Notes: a model not told the origin generated them from the letters alone. Shown: positions 1 to 8,078, counted from the first letter of the stretch. The stretch: 64,000 bases of DNA from Streptomyces peucetius (GCF_025854275.1 NZ_CP107567.1:3286001-3350000); one strand, 5' to 3'. Numbers and translations: made by a program.

Positions 1-128
1 CCCTGCTGTTCCCGACCGGACGGGCGCGGGAAGGGCGCGGTCTCCTTCCGATCCGTAGCTCTAGCGAGAACGGTCAGCAACGGTGGCCCGTCAGCCTCCC
101 GGGACCGGCAACCGTGAGCGGGCGAATG

Positions 129-488
129 TCAGGCGGCCGCTGCGGCCAGCTTCGGGTTCGGGCCGTGCTCGTTCTCCTCCGGCTTGCCGTCGCTGGCCAG
201 GAAGACCAGCAGGACGATAGCGCCCACCAGCGGGACCAGGGCGATGAGCAGCCACCAGCCGGAGCGTCCGGTGTCGTGGAGGCGGCGGACGCCGACGGCG
301 AGGCTGGGGAGCAGGACGGCGAGCTCGTAGATCCCGGCGATGACGCCGGTGCCGAGGAGGCTGAGGTCGATGACCATCAGCGCGATATAGATGATCGCGC
401 TGATGAGCGTGAACATCCAGTATTCCTGGCGGCGGGCGCGGCCGCTGAATGCGGCGTACTTCTTGAGGACGTCGATGTACCAGTGCAT
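129..488 (-). CDS. DUF805 family membrane protein
   Basis: A 119-residue protein beginning MHWYIDVLKKYAAFSGRARR, the usual opening of DUF805 inner-membrane proteins, followed by three or four hydrophobic segments and the family motif RRLHDTGRSGWW at about residues 67-78. A run of G (GGGGGG) just upstream of the ATG can serve as ribosome binding site. The function of DUF805 proteins is unknown. It stands alone on this strand, and it is unclear whether it is cargo of AICE 1 or chromosomal. The tail is alanine-rich. Family call is secure, role is not. Confidence 0.8.
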   Translation of the reverse strand: MHWYIDVLKKYAAFSGRARRQEYWMFTLISAIIYIALMVIDLSLLGTGVIAGIYELAVLLPSLAVGVRRLHDTGRSGWWLLIALVPLVGAIVLLVFLASDGKPEENEHGPNPKLAAAAA

Positions 489-746
489 GGGTCCCCCCAG
501 GGACGAGCGGTGGAGGCCGGTCCGAAAAGAACAAGCCAGCGCGGAATGTAGATGGCTTGATGCACACCGGTCAAAAAGTTATCGGGCAGCGACCGATCGG
601 TGATCACGGTTGGCTCGATAAGCCCTGCTTTCACGCCAGATGCGACTCAAGGGGCTGACCACGTTGTGCCATTCCATGTCGCCAACATATGAGCAGCTTG
701 GGCTTTGCGGCAGCCTCTGCGTAGACGTCAACAGAGGTCGGTGTAG

Positions 747-889
747 CGGCTTTGGGCGGGAGCTGCCATGGGGCGAGAGATCGGGGCCCGTAAGCTTCCC
801 GCGACTCGGGCAGTCTCTGGACCTGCCCGCAATAGCCCGATGTGGGCCCCGATCTTCGAGGCTCGCCCCATGGTGGCTGCCTAAAGCCG
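747..889. repeat. Three-stem inverted-repeat structure (copy 1)
   Basis: A 143-bp non-coding hyphenated inverted repeat. The outer arms read CGGCTTTGGGC and GCCTAAAGCCG. The next arms are CCATGGGGCGAG and CTCGCCCCATGG, and then AGATCGGGGCCC and GGGCCCCGATCT. At the centre is a separate hairpin CGGGCAG...CTGCCCG. A second copy at 53700-53844 keeps all arms while the linker between arm and inner hairpin has changed. It could be a single-strand or double-strand replication origin, a transfer (clt/oriT-like) site, or a structured RNA; the sequence alone does not decide. Confidence 0.75.
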
Positions 890-958
890 TGGAGCCGACC
901 GCCCCAGCCCTGCCGGCCTTTCTCTGACGGCTTGGTGTCCGCGCTCGGTGCGCCGCCG

Positions 959-1004
959 CCCGGCCGGGGCAGCCCGGCGAAGACAGGGGCTGCCCCGGGC
1001 CGGG
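959..1004. terminator. Strong GC hairpin downstream of ydcF-like gene
   Basis: CCCGGCC-GGGGCAGCCC pairs with GGGCTGCCCC-GGGCCGGG around an 11-nt loop, giving a 17-bp stem with a one-base bulge. It lies just past the stop of the leftward gene ending at 1056 and may end that transcript. There is no T-run, as is common in Streptomyces. Confidence 0.5.
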
Positions 1005-1055
1005 GGCAGCGGCGCGCCGCGCTTGCGCGGCGCCTTGAACCCGTAGAGAAGGTTT

Positions 1056-1727
1056 CTACTCACTCCGCCCAGTGGCATCGGGGATGAGCCGACTGGTGAA
1101 CCCCTGGGCCTGCAAGCGCTCGTAGGCATCCTGGACGTCCTGTGGAACGTCCTGGCTGATCATGAAGCCCTGGGCCGGATAGATCAGTAGGCGCTGAAGC
1201 GCTCCGACGAGCATGTCAACGACGAGTCGGGCATCACCGATCGAGCGGACGTAGTCGGCCAGGGGCATGGGTGCTGACGCGCTGACGAACTCGACTTCTG
1301 GCCACAGCTTGCGCGCCGTGGCGTAGGCCCGACGTTCCTCGTACGGCTTGCTCACCAGCAGTACGGACGACACGGGGACGCCTTGCTCCTCCAGTAGTGC
1401 GCGTGAGAAGCGGATGTTCTCCCCGGTGTTCCGGGCCCGTGGCTCCACGAGGATGGCGTCGTCGGGAACGCCAAGCTCGATGGCACGCTCCCGGTAGTGC
1501 TCGGCTTCCCCGCGGGGCATCCGCTCGCGAGTCGTTCGACTGGTGGCTCCCGTGAAGACGACAACAGGCGCCATGCCCTGGCGGTACAGATCGGCAGTCA
1601 CGTCGGCTACGCCTAGGTCGTGACTTCCCAGGCCGATGACGACGGAGCACGGCCGCGGGGCGTGTCCCATGAGCTGGTAGTCCCACAGGTGTTGGGCATC
1701 CTTCATGACCGCGTCCGACAGGGTCAT
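1056..1727 (-). CDS. YdcF/DUF218 family protein
   Basis: A 223-residue cytosolic protein of the YdcF-like (DUF218/ElyC-type) superfamily. It shows a Rossmann-like start (SVVIGLGSHD), the family signature SRTTRERMPRGEAEHY with its acidic residue, LVEPRARNTGENIRFS, and VLLVSKPYEERRA. The start is the ATG overlapping the stop of the upstream GntR gene (ATGA) with ribosome site GAAGGAGG inside that gene, so the two are translationally coupled. DUF218 proteins bind nucleotides or S-adenosylmethionine in some members, but the reaction is unknown. In AICEs such a gene beside the regulator is accessory; element 2 lacks it and has a Nudix fusion instead. Confidence 0.8.
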   Translation of the reverse strand: MTLSDAVMKDAQHLWDYQLMGHAPRPCSVVIGLGSHDLGVADVTADLYRQGMAPVVVFTGATSRTTRERMPRGEAEHYRERAIELGVPDDAILVEPRARNTGENIRFSRALLEEQGVPVSSVLLVSKPYEERRAYATARKLWPEVEFVSASAPMPLADYVRSIGDARLVVDMLVGALQRLLIYPAQGFMISQDVPQDVQDAYERLQAQGFTSRLIPDATGRSE

Positions 1728-2515
1728 GAGCCCTCCTTCGGCTGCGCCGAGTCCGGCACCTTGAAGTCGTACTCCCACGCGAACCGCGAGGCTGCGTGGA
1801 TGCCTACGGCGAACTCGACCACGGTCCCGTCCGCCGTGTAAGTAGTCCGGTGGAGCTCCATGACCGGCTCACCTGGTGGCAGTTGCAGGAGCTTGGCCTC
1901 CTCGGCCGTGGGCACGCGCGCGAACAGTGCTTCTCGCATGTGGTCGATCTCGTACCCGGCGTCATAGAGCACCCTGTAGCCACCGCCCCTGCCGGCCGGT
2001 CCGGGCGTCGGGTCCACCAGACGCGTCCCCTCGACATGCTCCGGCCGGTAGTAGCTGGTCAGGGAGTGGGTCGGCTGCTCACCCTCCTTCACCAGGCGGG
2101 CACGGGCATAGACCTCGGAATCTGCTGGGACACCGAGAGCTTCGGCAACCTTGGGCGGTGCCGGGACGCGACTGACTGTCTGGGTCTGCTCGTTGCGGCG
2201 GAAGGCACGCCCCGAAGCCACGCGGTCGGCAATGAACGCGACCTCGTCACCATCGCGCCACTTGGCCTTGTCGTAGCGTCCGATGCCGAGACGCTTCAGC
2301 GGCGCCTGCTCGCGCACCACCGTGCCGTGTCCGCGTGAAGACGTGACGAGACCTTCAGCCTCCAGAGCCTTATAGGCGGCATGCACCGTCGACTTGGAGC
2401 CCTCACCCTTCTCCACCAGTTCGCGGATATGGGGAAGCTGCTGGCCAGGCGGACGCTCGCCGCTCCTGATCTCCTCAGCCAGCCGGTCCGCCAGCTCTCG
2501 CCACTTCGGTGCCAC
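1724..2515 (-). CDS. GntR/HutC-family transcriptional regulator
   Basis: A 263-residue regulator. The N-terminal GntR winged helix (WRELADRLAEEIRSGERPPG, then KSTVHAAYKALEAEGLV) is followed by a C-terminal UTRA ligand-binding domain (from about residue 90, ending ...FAVGIHAASRFAWEYDF). The GTG start is chosen for its ribosome site GAAGGAGG 7 nt upstream; a longer frame to 2587 lacks one. It is divergent from the transfer operon, and the intergenic region holds three copies of a TGTCCTAGGACT-like palindrome, its probable operators. By analogy with KorSA of pSAM2 (a GntR repressor) it likely represses transfer or replication; this is inference. Confidence 0.85.
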   Translation of the reverse strand: MAPKWRELADRLAEEIRSGERPPGQQLPHIRELVEKGEGSKSTVHAAYKALEAEGLVTSSRGHGTVVREQAPLKRLGIGRYDKAKWRDGDEVAFIADRVASGRAFRRNEQTQTVSRVPAPPKVAEALGVPADSEVYARARLVKEGEQPTHSLTSYYRPEHVEGTRLVDPTPGPAGRGGGYRVLYDAGYEIDHMREALFARVPTAEEAKLLQLPPGEPVMELHRTTYTADGTVVEFAVGIHAASRFAWEYDFKVPDSAQPKEGS

Positions 2516-2549
2516 GGGGCCTCCTTCGCCTACACCGCCAGTGAAGCAC

Positions 2550-2618
2550 AGTCCTAGGACATTGGCAGTCCTGGGACTGCGCTGCATTCTTAGGTCAGGC
2601 GCTCGCAGTCCTAGGACA
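2550..2618. promoter_or_regulatory. Three GntR operator-like palindromes
   Basis: AGTCCTAGGACA at 2550-2561, AGTCCTGGGACT at 2567-2578 and AGTCCTAGGACA at 2607-2618. They share the palindrome core AGTCC-(T/C)(A/G)GGAC(A/T). They sit between the divergent gntR (start 2515) and the transfer operon (start 2665), so one regulator could control both. Confidence 0.7.
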
Positions 2619-2664
2619 GTGAAGGGGTCGTGTGGCCTCGTGCGCGTTGACTCAAGGAGTGGCT

Positions 2665-3003
2665 ATGTCGTCCTTCAAGATCGACACTTCGACCGCTGTC
2701 GTGTTCGTCGCCGTGGAGCCGAAGGCGAAGGTCATCAACAAGCAGACCGGTGAGATCGCGGTCGACCGGGAGACCGGCGCGAAGATGATGACGGTCGGCC
2801 TGACCATCGCGGACGAGGGTGAGGCGAACCTCTACACCGTCTCGATCCCGGAGACCGGTGTCCCGGAGGGGATCACGCTGGGGATGCCGGTCAAGGTCGT
2901 CGGCCTCAAGGCGCGAGACTGGGAGAACACCTTCAACGGTGAGAAGCGGTTCGGCATCGCCTTCCGCGCGGTCGCGCTCGTTGTCCCGTCCGTCAAGGGC
3001 TGA
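2665..3003 (+). CDS. SCO3933-family conserved AICE protein
   Basis: A 112-residue protein (MSSFKIDTSTAVVFVAVEPK...) found as the first gene of AICE transfer operons, with the family landmarks NKQTGEIAVDRETGAKM, GITLGMPVKVVGLKARDWE and NGEKRFGIAFRA. I recall it as the SCO3933 family of proposed regulatory proteins; its biochemistry is unknown. The ATG is preceded by AAGGAG at 2653-2658, so the upstream in-frame GTG at 2632 is not needed. It is 5 nt upstream of the translocase gene. The copy at 50805-51143 differs by very few residues. Confidence 0.8.
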   Translation: MSSFKIDTSTAVVFVAVEPKAKVINKQTGEIAVDRETGAKMMTVGLTIADEGEANLYTVSIPETGVPEGITLGMPVKVVGLKARDWENTFNGEKRFGIAFRAVALVVPSVKG

Positions 3004-3008
3004 GCGGC

Positions 3009-4376
3009 ATGTCGACCACGACGCTCCTCGTCTTAAGTCTGGTGGTGGTCGCCGCGGCTCTGGTGCTGCGGCGGCTGCGCCCGGCCTGGTACTGGCTGAG
3101 CATCGGCGTCACGCTCGCCACGCTCCGCCTGGTGGTCCGATACGCCTCGGTCATGGACGCGTGCGGGCTGACCGTTCCGCCGTCCCGGCTGCGGCTCACC
3201 CTCGCCCGGCTCACCAATCGGCCGGCACCCGCGTCCCGGCCGCCGCGCATCCTCAGCTTCCGCCCGACCCGCACCGGCCTGGTACTGCGGGTCAAGCTTC
3301 GGCCCGGTCAGGACGCGTTCGACTTCGCGGCCTCCACGGACCGGCTGCGGCACTCGTTCGCCATGCACGGCATCACGTCCCGTGAGGTCAGGTCGGGTGT
3401 GGTCGAGCTGCGCATGACCGGCTACGACGTACTGGCACGGGTGCACATGCCCGCCAAGGTCGAGCGGGAAGGACTGCGCATCCCGGTCGCGCTGCGGGAG
3501 GACGGAGCAGTCCACTACCGCGATTATCGGGAGGTGCCGCACGCGCTGAACCTCGGCGCGACGAAGTCGGGCAAGTCTGTCTACCAACGCCACCTGGTCA
3601 AGGAACTCGCCTCCCGGCATGTCGCTCTGGTCGGCATCGACTGCAAGCAAGGGGTGGAACTCGCCCCGCTGGCTCGCCGGTTCTCCGCGCTGGCCGACAA
3701 CCCGGACGATGCGGCCGACCTGCTGGAAGCTCTCGTGCAGCGCATGGGCGACACGTATCAGGTGATCCGGCGCGAGCAGCGCATCAGCGCGGAAACCCCG
3801 GATAAGGAGATCACCGCCGACCTGTGGGGCCTGCCGGAGAACCTGCGGCCGGTGCCGGTCGTGCTCCTGGTGGACGAGGTGGCCGAACTGGCGCTGTTCT
3901 CCAACACAGCGGAGAAGAAGCGCCGCGAGCGGATCATCACCGCACTTGTGCGCCTCGTGCAGCTCGGCCGCGCTGCCGGTATCTACGTGGAGATCTGCGG
4001 TCAGCGCTTCGGCGCCGAACTCGGGGACGGCATCACCATGCTCCGCGCCCAGCTCACCGGCCGCCTCTCGCACCGGGTCAACGATGAAGCCTCGGCCAAG
4101 ATGGCCTTCGGCGACATCTCCCCTGACGCCGTGCTGGCCACGACACAGATCCCGGTGGAGCGTCCCGGCCTGGCGGTGGCCGGTGACTCCTCGGGTGGCT
4201 GGGTCCGCATCCGTCCGCCGTTCACGACGATGCGCCAAGCGGTGAACGCCTGCACCGCCAACGCTCACCGCACCCCGGTCCTCGAGGGCATGGAGGCTTT
4301 CCGGCCGGTCCTCCCTGACCTCGCGCCGGTGGAGATCCCGGCCCCGGCCTCGGCGTCCAAGCCTCTCACCGCCTGA
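3009..4376 (+). CDS. FtsK/SpoIIIE-type conjugal DNA translocase (TraB/TraSA)
   Basis: A 455-residue membrane-anchored AAA+ translocase. Two N-terminal hydrophobic segments (about residues 4-45) precede the ATPase. Walker A is GATKSGKS at about 183-190 and Walker B is VVLLVDEV at about 284-291; a GQRFG motif and the FGDISPDA region follow. TraB proteins of Streptomyces plasmids and AICEs form a hexameric pore and move double-stranded DNA into the recipient without a relaxase, recognising short clt repeats. It follows the SCO3933-like gene closely. The copy at 49432-50799 has the same length and aligns without gaps. Confidence 0.93.
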   Translation: MSTTTLLVLSLVVVAAALVLRRLRPAWYWLSIGVTLATLRLVVRYASVMDACGLTVPPSRLRLTLARLTNRPAPASRPPRILSFRPTRTGLVLRVKLRPGQDAFDFAASTDRLRHSFAMHGITSREVRSGVVELRMTGYDVLARVHMPAKVEREGLRIPVALREDGAVHYRDYREVPHALNLGATKSGKSVYQRHLVKELASRHVALVGIDCKQGVELAPLARRFSALADNPDDAADLLEALVQRMGDTYQVIRREQRISAETPDKEITADLWGLPENLRPVPVVLLVDEVAELALFSNTAEKKRRERIITALVRLVQLGRAAGIYVEICGQRFGAELGDGITMLRAQLTGRLSHRVNDEASAKMAFGDISPDAVLATTQIPVERPGLAVAGDSSGGWVRIRPPFTTMRQAVNACTANAHRTPVLEGMEAFRPVLPDLAPVEIPAPASASKPLTA

Positions 4377-4520
4377 CCCCTCTGCTTCTCCCTCGGTTGG
4401 CGTGACCGCTTCGCGCCATGTCCCTACCCCCGCCATGCCCGAAACGGCTCCCGGGGCCCGGCGACCGGCCCACATGCCTCGCCCGGCCCCGGCCCCAACC
4501 CCTCAAGGAGGTGAAGACTC

Positions 4521-5168
4521 ATGTTCCGCTCGATCCGACTGGACGCCGTCCTCGTGCAAGCCGTGATCGCCGGTGCCCTGTCCTTCGCCCACCTGCACGA
4601 CCTCGCCGCCGCTGCCGGACAGGACGGATGGAAAGCCTGGGCCTACCCCGTCTCCGTCGACCTGCTGCTCGTCGCAGCCTGGCGACGCCTTCGCACCCTG
4701 CGCGCCCAGGGCGAACCCGCCCGCGCCGCATGGACCTGGTTCGCCGTCGCACTCGCGGCCTCACTCGGGGCCAACGTCGCCACCGCGGGCCTGCTCGACC
4801 TGAACAACGTGCCCGACTGGCTGCGCATCCTCGTCGCCGGATGGCCCGCCCTGGCCTTCCTCGGCGGCACCCTCCTCGTCCACTCACCCACCACCCCGAC
4901 CGCTACCGCCACTGAGCCGGTCGAGCCCGAGCCGCTGCCGGTGGTCGAGCCGGTGACTGTGCCGGCCGAGCCCGCCCCGGAGCCGGTCCCGGCCCTACCC
5001 GCCGCACCGCCCCCGGCTGATGTGCCGCCCGCGCTCGTGGACCATGCCCGCAAGCTCGCCGACGCCCACCGCGCTACGACCGGCAGCCCCATCGACGCCG
5101 CCACCCTGCGCGACCGCCTGGGCCTGCCCGACCTGATGGCCGACCAGCTCGCCGCCCACCTCACCTGA
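4521..5168 (+). CDS. DUF2637 SpdB-like membrane protein
   Basis: A 215-residue protein with about four hydrophobic segments in its first 120 residues (VDLLLVAAWRRLRTLR between two of them, then WLRILVAGWPALAFLGGTLL). A long proline/glutamate/valine-rich linker and a C-terminal helical domain (DHARKLADAHR..., about 160-215) follow. DUF2637 proteins in AICEs correspond to SpdB-type spread proteins that assist movement of the element across septa; the mechanism is unknown. A strong ribosome site CAAGGAGG lies 10 nt before the ATG. It heads a run of small spread genes. Confidence 0.82.
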   Translation: MFRSIRLDAVLVQAVIAGALSFAHLHDLAAAAGQDGWKAWAYPVSVDLLLVAAWRRLRTLRAQGEPARAAWTWFAVALAASLGANVATAGLLDLNNVPDWLRILVAGWPALAFLGGTLLVHSPTTPTATATEPVEPEPLPVVEPVTVPAEPAPEPVPALPAAPPPADVPPALVDHARKLADAHRATTGSPIDAATLRDRLGLPDLMADQLAAHLT

Positions 5169-5181
5169 CAGGAGAAATCTC

Positions 5182-5358
5182 GTGCGCAACTCGACCCGCC
5201 ACGCGCTGGAACGCGCCGCCGAACTCACCCGACAGGGCCGCCTCGTGGAGGCCGTGGCCACGGCGGAAGTCGTGATCAACGCCGCCGACGAATTCGAGTC
5301 CGCCGACATCCGCCAGTGGCTCACCGACCACGCCGACGACTTCACCCGAGAGGACTGA
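5182..5358 (+). CDS. 58-residue conserved AICE protein
   Basis: A small GTG-started protein (MRNSTRHALERAAELTRQGR...) with ribosome site AGGAGAAA, predicted largely helical and ending DFTRED. It is not recognised by name. It is supported as a real gene because the second AICE (48441-48617) has the same 58-residue product with one Q-to-K change, starting with ATG. It lies between the DUF2637 and mobile-element-transfer genes. Confidence 0.75.
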   Translation: MRNSTRHALERAAELTRQGRLVEAVATAEVVINAADEFESADIRQWLTDHADDFTRED

Positions 5359-5363
5359 CCGCC

Positions 5364-5555
5364 ATGCCCGCCCGTGACTTCTTCCACTCCGTGATGCGGA
5401 TCGGCCCCGTGCAGATCGGCACCCACCGCGACCGGCGCGGCCGCACCAAGCACGCCGCCGTCTGCTCCCGCGACAACTGCGGCTGGTCCGCCGACTACTC
5501 CACCGCCTCCGCCGCCCAGCTCGCCGCCCGCACCCACCGCTGCCGCGCCAACTAA
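5364..5555 (+). CDS. Mobile element transfer protein (small, Cys-containing)
   Basis: A 63-residue basic protein (MPARDFFHSVMRIGPVQIGT...) with the pattern HAAVCSRDNCGWSADYS and a final THRCRAN. The C-x4-C...H-x-C residues suggest a small zinc-binding fold. This is the family usually annotated as mobile element transfer protein in Streptomyces AICEs. The start MPARDFF is chosen because it follows the preceding stop by 5 nt and matches the second copy at 48244-48435; the upstream extension overlaps another gene. Confidence 0.8.
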   Translation: MPARDFFHSVMRIGPVQIGTHRDRRGRTKHAAVCSRDNCGWSADYSTASAAQLAARTHRCRAN

Positions 5556-5570
5556 CCCGAGAGGCCCGTC

Positions 5571-5765
5571 GTGAACGTCGAACTTCCGCTGATCATCCTC
5601 GTCGCCATCTTCGGCTACTTCGGCATCAAGCTCATGCGCCCGCCGACCTGGCTCATCGTCGTGCTCCTCCTCGGCGGCTTCCTCCTCGCCGACACCTTCC
5701 TCGCCCCCGCCATCGAATCCGGCACCCGCACCGGCGTCGACGCCGTCAACGGCACCACCAAGTAA
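5571..5765 (+). CDS. Small membrane protein of the spread cluster
   Basis: A 64-residue protein starting with GTG, with two hydrophobic helices (LPLIILVAIFGYFGIKL and WLIVVLLLGGFLLADTFL) and a short polar tail. The second AICE has the same protein at 48033-48227, with two or three substitutions. Position and topology fit a small Spd-type intermycelial spread protein; no specific function can be given. Confidence 0.75.
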   Translation: MNVELPLIILVAIFGYFGIKLMRPPTWLIVVLLLGGFLLADTFLAPAIESGTRTGVDAVNGTTK

Positions 5766-5797
5766 CCCGACCAGACCCGCCAGAAGGGAGATCCACC

Positions 5798-6163
5798 ATG
5801 CTTCGCCCGCGTATCCCGACCATGCCGACCCCGACCGGCATCGTCTCCCCGCTCATCCACCCGGCCCCCGCCTCGGCCCAGCTCGAGCAGCACCAGACCG
5901 CCACCGGGTGCGCTTGCCAGCACACCGCCCCGGCCTCGGCCGTCGTCCCGGCCCCGGCTGCTCAGGCGGCGCCCGCGGTCCGGCTCAGCCCGACCGGCCT
6001 CCTGGTCGCTGTCGGCGGCGGTGCCGCGGTCGTCCTGGTCGTCGGCGCGGTCCTCGTCTCCATGCTCCTCGCCGTCGCCATCACGGCCGCCTCGGTCGCC
6101 GTCTGCGCCGTCGTCCTGCGCTCCATGGTCAACAGCACCACGGGCACCGCGCGCCATCGCTGA
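5798..6163 (+). CDS. SpdD-like membrane protein
   Basis: A 121-residue protein. The N-terminal half is proline/alanine-rich with a CAC motif (TGCACQHTAP), followed by a long hydrophobic stretch (about 66-110: LLVAVGGGAAVVLVVGAVLV...) and a short basic tail. This organisation is typical of SpdD-like proteins of Streptomyces plasmids and AICEs, implicated in pock formation. The ribosome site AAGGGAG precedes the ATG. Its homologue at 47649-48005 is three residues shorter in the linker. Confidence 0.78.
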   Translation: MLRPRIPTMPTPTGIVSPLIHPAPASAQLEQHQTATGCACQHTAPASAVVPAPAAQAAPAVRLSPTGLLVAVGGGAAVVLVVGAVLVSMLLAVAITAASVAVCAVVLRSMVNSTTGTARHR

Positions 6164-6255
6164 CCGGCCCTCCGGGCGGCCCTGAAACCGCCAAGTCTCC
6201 GCCGCCCGGACGGCCAGCCCCTACCCGATCTCATCAACCGGAAGGACCACCCATC

Positions 6256-6456
6256 ATGCAGCACCGCCCTGTCCCGGCCCGTATCTGCCCGTCCTGCGAC
6301 GGCTTCGCCTCCGCCTCGATCACCCTCGGCGGCCGCGACCACAGCGGCCAGCGCCGCACCATCACCGCCCACTGCCGCACCTGCCACGGCACCGGCACCG
6401 TCCCGCCCCTGCGCCAGCTCCTCGAGGACGCCGCCGACACCGCGTTCACCCGCTGA
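6256..6456 (+). CDS. Small zinc-ribbon-like AICE protein
   Basis: A 66-residue protein (MQHRPVPARICPSCDGFASA...) with CPSC near residues 11-14 and CRTCHGTG near 41-48, the two cysteine knuckles of a DnaJ-type zinc finger. Role unknown. In the second AICE the same gene (47341-47556) ends QGARR and overlaps a methyltransferase gene by ATGA. Here that gene is missing and the C-terminus stops five residues earlier, so this gene's 3' end lies at the edge of an indel between the elements. Confidence 0.72.
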   Translation: MQHRPVPARICPSCDGFASASITLGGRDHSGQRRTITAHCRTCHGTGTVPPLRQLLEDAADTAFTR

Positions 6457-6647
6457 CCGTTACGGCGGACCTCGCACCCACCGCCGACCAGCCCGGCGTG
6501 CACGTGACCAAGACCGCCCGGGACTTCCCCGCCACCGGCACCTACGCCTGCCACTGCGGCGCCACCGGCCGCGCCAAGGGCGAGGACAACGTCCGCGACC
6601 TGGTCGCCGAGTGGATCGACCACCGCAACACCTGCCCCCACCGCTAA
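6453..6647 (+). CDS. Small conserved AICE protein with a lost or unusual start
   Basis: The reading frame ending at 6647 encodes VHVTKTARDFPATGTYACHC... down to HRNTCPHR, matching the 66-residue product at 46467-46667. The ATG of that homologue is absent here because the upstream sequence was altered where the methyltransferase gene is missing. Possible starts are the CTG at 6453, overlapping the previous stop as CTGA, or GTG at 6498. The protein has CHCG and a final C, possibly metal-binding. It may be translated poorly or not at all. Confidence 0.55.
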   Translation: MTVTADLAPTADQPGVHVTKTARDFPATGTYACHCGATGRAKGEDNVRDLVAEWIDHRNTCPHR

Positions 6648-6725
6648 CCCCCGCCGGGGCACCGACCGCACTTCTGCCGGCCGGTGCCCCACCCCCCTTC
6701 CGACCTTCGAGAGGAGGACTCTGCC

Positions 6726-8078
6726 TTGACCACCACCACCACGCCGCCGCCGCTGCGTGACCTCGCCTTCCTCGCCTCGCTCGGCACCATGCCCGGCCTC
6801 ATGCGCCAGCTCCGCGGCCTCGGCGGCTGCACCACCCCGATCCGCCTCGACGGCCACCGCACCGACGTCCACACCACCACCGGAGAGATCCTGCACCACC
6901 TCACCGCGGCCGACCTGCCCGCCGGGAACCTCCTCGTGCGCTGCAACAACCGCCGCGCCACCCGATGCCCGGCCTGCGCCGAGACCTACCGCCGCGACAC
7001 CTACCAACTCATCACCGCAGGACTGCGCGGCGGCAAAGGCACCCCCGAACGCGTCGCCACCCACCCCAGGGTGTTCGCCACCTTCACCGCCCCCAGCTTC
7101 GGCCCCGTCCACAACCGCCCCGCCAAAGGCCGCTGCCGCTGCGGCACCACCCACCCCGCCGACGCCCCCGAACTCGGCACGCCCCTCGACCCCGAACGCT
7201 ACGACTACGAAGCAGCCGTCCTCTGGAACGCGCACGCCTCCAAGATCTGGGCCCGCTTCTCCATCTACCTGCGCCGCGAAGTCGCCAAGCGCGCCGGACT
7301 CTCCCAACGCGCCTTCAAGGAGCACGCCCGCGTCTCATTCGCCAAGGTCGCCGAATACCAGCGCCGCGGCGCGATCCACTTCCACGCCGTGATCCGCCTC
7401 GACGGCCCCGACGGCGGCGACACCCCGCCCCCGGCCTGGGCCACCGCCGAACTCCTCGCCGACGCCATCCGCGCCGCCGCCACCGCCGCTGACGTGCCCG
7501 GCCCCGTCATCGACGGCCGCGCCCACACCTTCGCCTTCGGCACCCAGCTCGACATCCGCCCCATCCGCTCCGCCGACTTCGACGGCCCCGCCGAACTCAC
7601 CGAACGCGCGGTCGCCGCCTACATCGCCAAGTACGCCACCAAAGGAGCAGAAACCGCGACCGGCACCCTCGACCGCCCCATCAAGTTCCTAGCCGAACTC
7701 GGCCGCAAATCCATCCCCGAACACGCCCAACGGCTCATCCGCACCGCCTGGACCCTCGGCGCCCGCAAAGACCTCGAAAACCTCCGCCTCCGCGCCTGGG
7801 CCCACATGCTCGGCTTCCGCGGCCACTTCTCCACCAAAACCCGCCGCTACTCCACCACCCTCGGCGCACTCCGCCAGGCACGCGCCGAATGGCGACGCCT
7901 CCAAGCCACCATCGCCCGCGAAGACCAGAACACCGTGCCGGCCGAACCGCAGGACGACGACACCACCCTCGTCCTCGCCCACTGGACCTTCGCCGGAACC
8001 GGCCTCGGCCGCGCCGAGGAATGGCTCGCCGCCTCACTCACACCCGACACCACAGACATGGAAGGAGCCGCAGCATGA
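6726..8078 (+). CDS. Rolling-circle replication initiator (RepSA family)
   Basis: A 450-residue replication initiator. It has a cysteine cluster (CNNRRATRCPAC near residues 75-86, another CRCG near 137), the HUH metal site in AIHFHAVIRLDG (HFH near 218-220), and a tyrosine motif YIAKYATK near 299-306 that fits the nicking Tyr of HUH endonucleases. These features point to rolling-circle replication of the excised circle. The TTG start is supported by ribosome site GAGAGGAGGA and by the same start in the second copy (45027-46382). The stop overlaps xis by ATGA. Confidence 0.9.
   Translation: MTTTTTPPPLRDLAFLASLGTMPGLMRQLRGLGGCTTPIRLDGHRTDVHTTTGEILHHLTAADLPAGNLLVRCNNRRATRCPACAETYRRDTYQLITAGLRGGKGTPERVATHPRVFATFTAPSFGPVHNRPAKGRCRCGTTHPADAPELGTPLDPERYDYEAAVLWNAHASKIWARFSIYLRREVAKRAGLSQRAFKEHARVSFAKVAEYQRRGAIHFHAVIRLDGPDGGDTPPPAWATAELLADAIRAAATAADVPGPVIDGRAHTFAFGTQLDIRPIRSADFDGPAELTERAVAAYIAKYATKGAETATGTLDRPIKFLAELGRKSIPEHAQRLIRTAWTLGARKDLENLRLRAWAHMLGFRGHFSTKTRRYSTTLGALRQARAEWRRLQATIAREDQNTVPAEPQDDDTTLVLAHWTFAGTGLGRAEEWLAASLTPDTTDMEGAAA

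Noticed and set aside
129..488. Prophage gene
   Set aside because: DUF805 proteins are common chromosomal membrane proteins and no phage structural genes are present.
3033..4475. Long minus-strand open frame across the traB gene
   Set aside because: It is the shadow of the traB gene in high-G+C DNA; the same artefact appears at 49099-50775 over the other copy.
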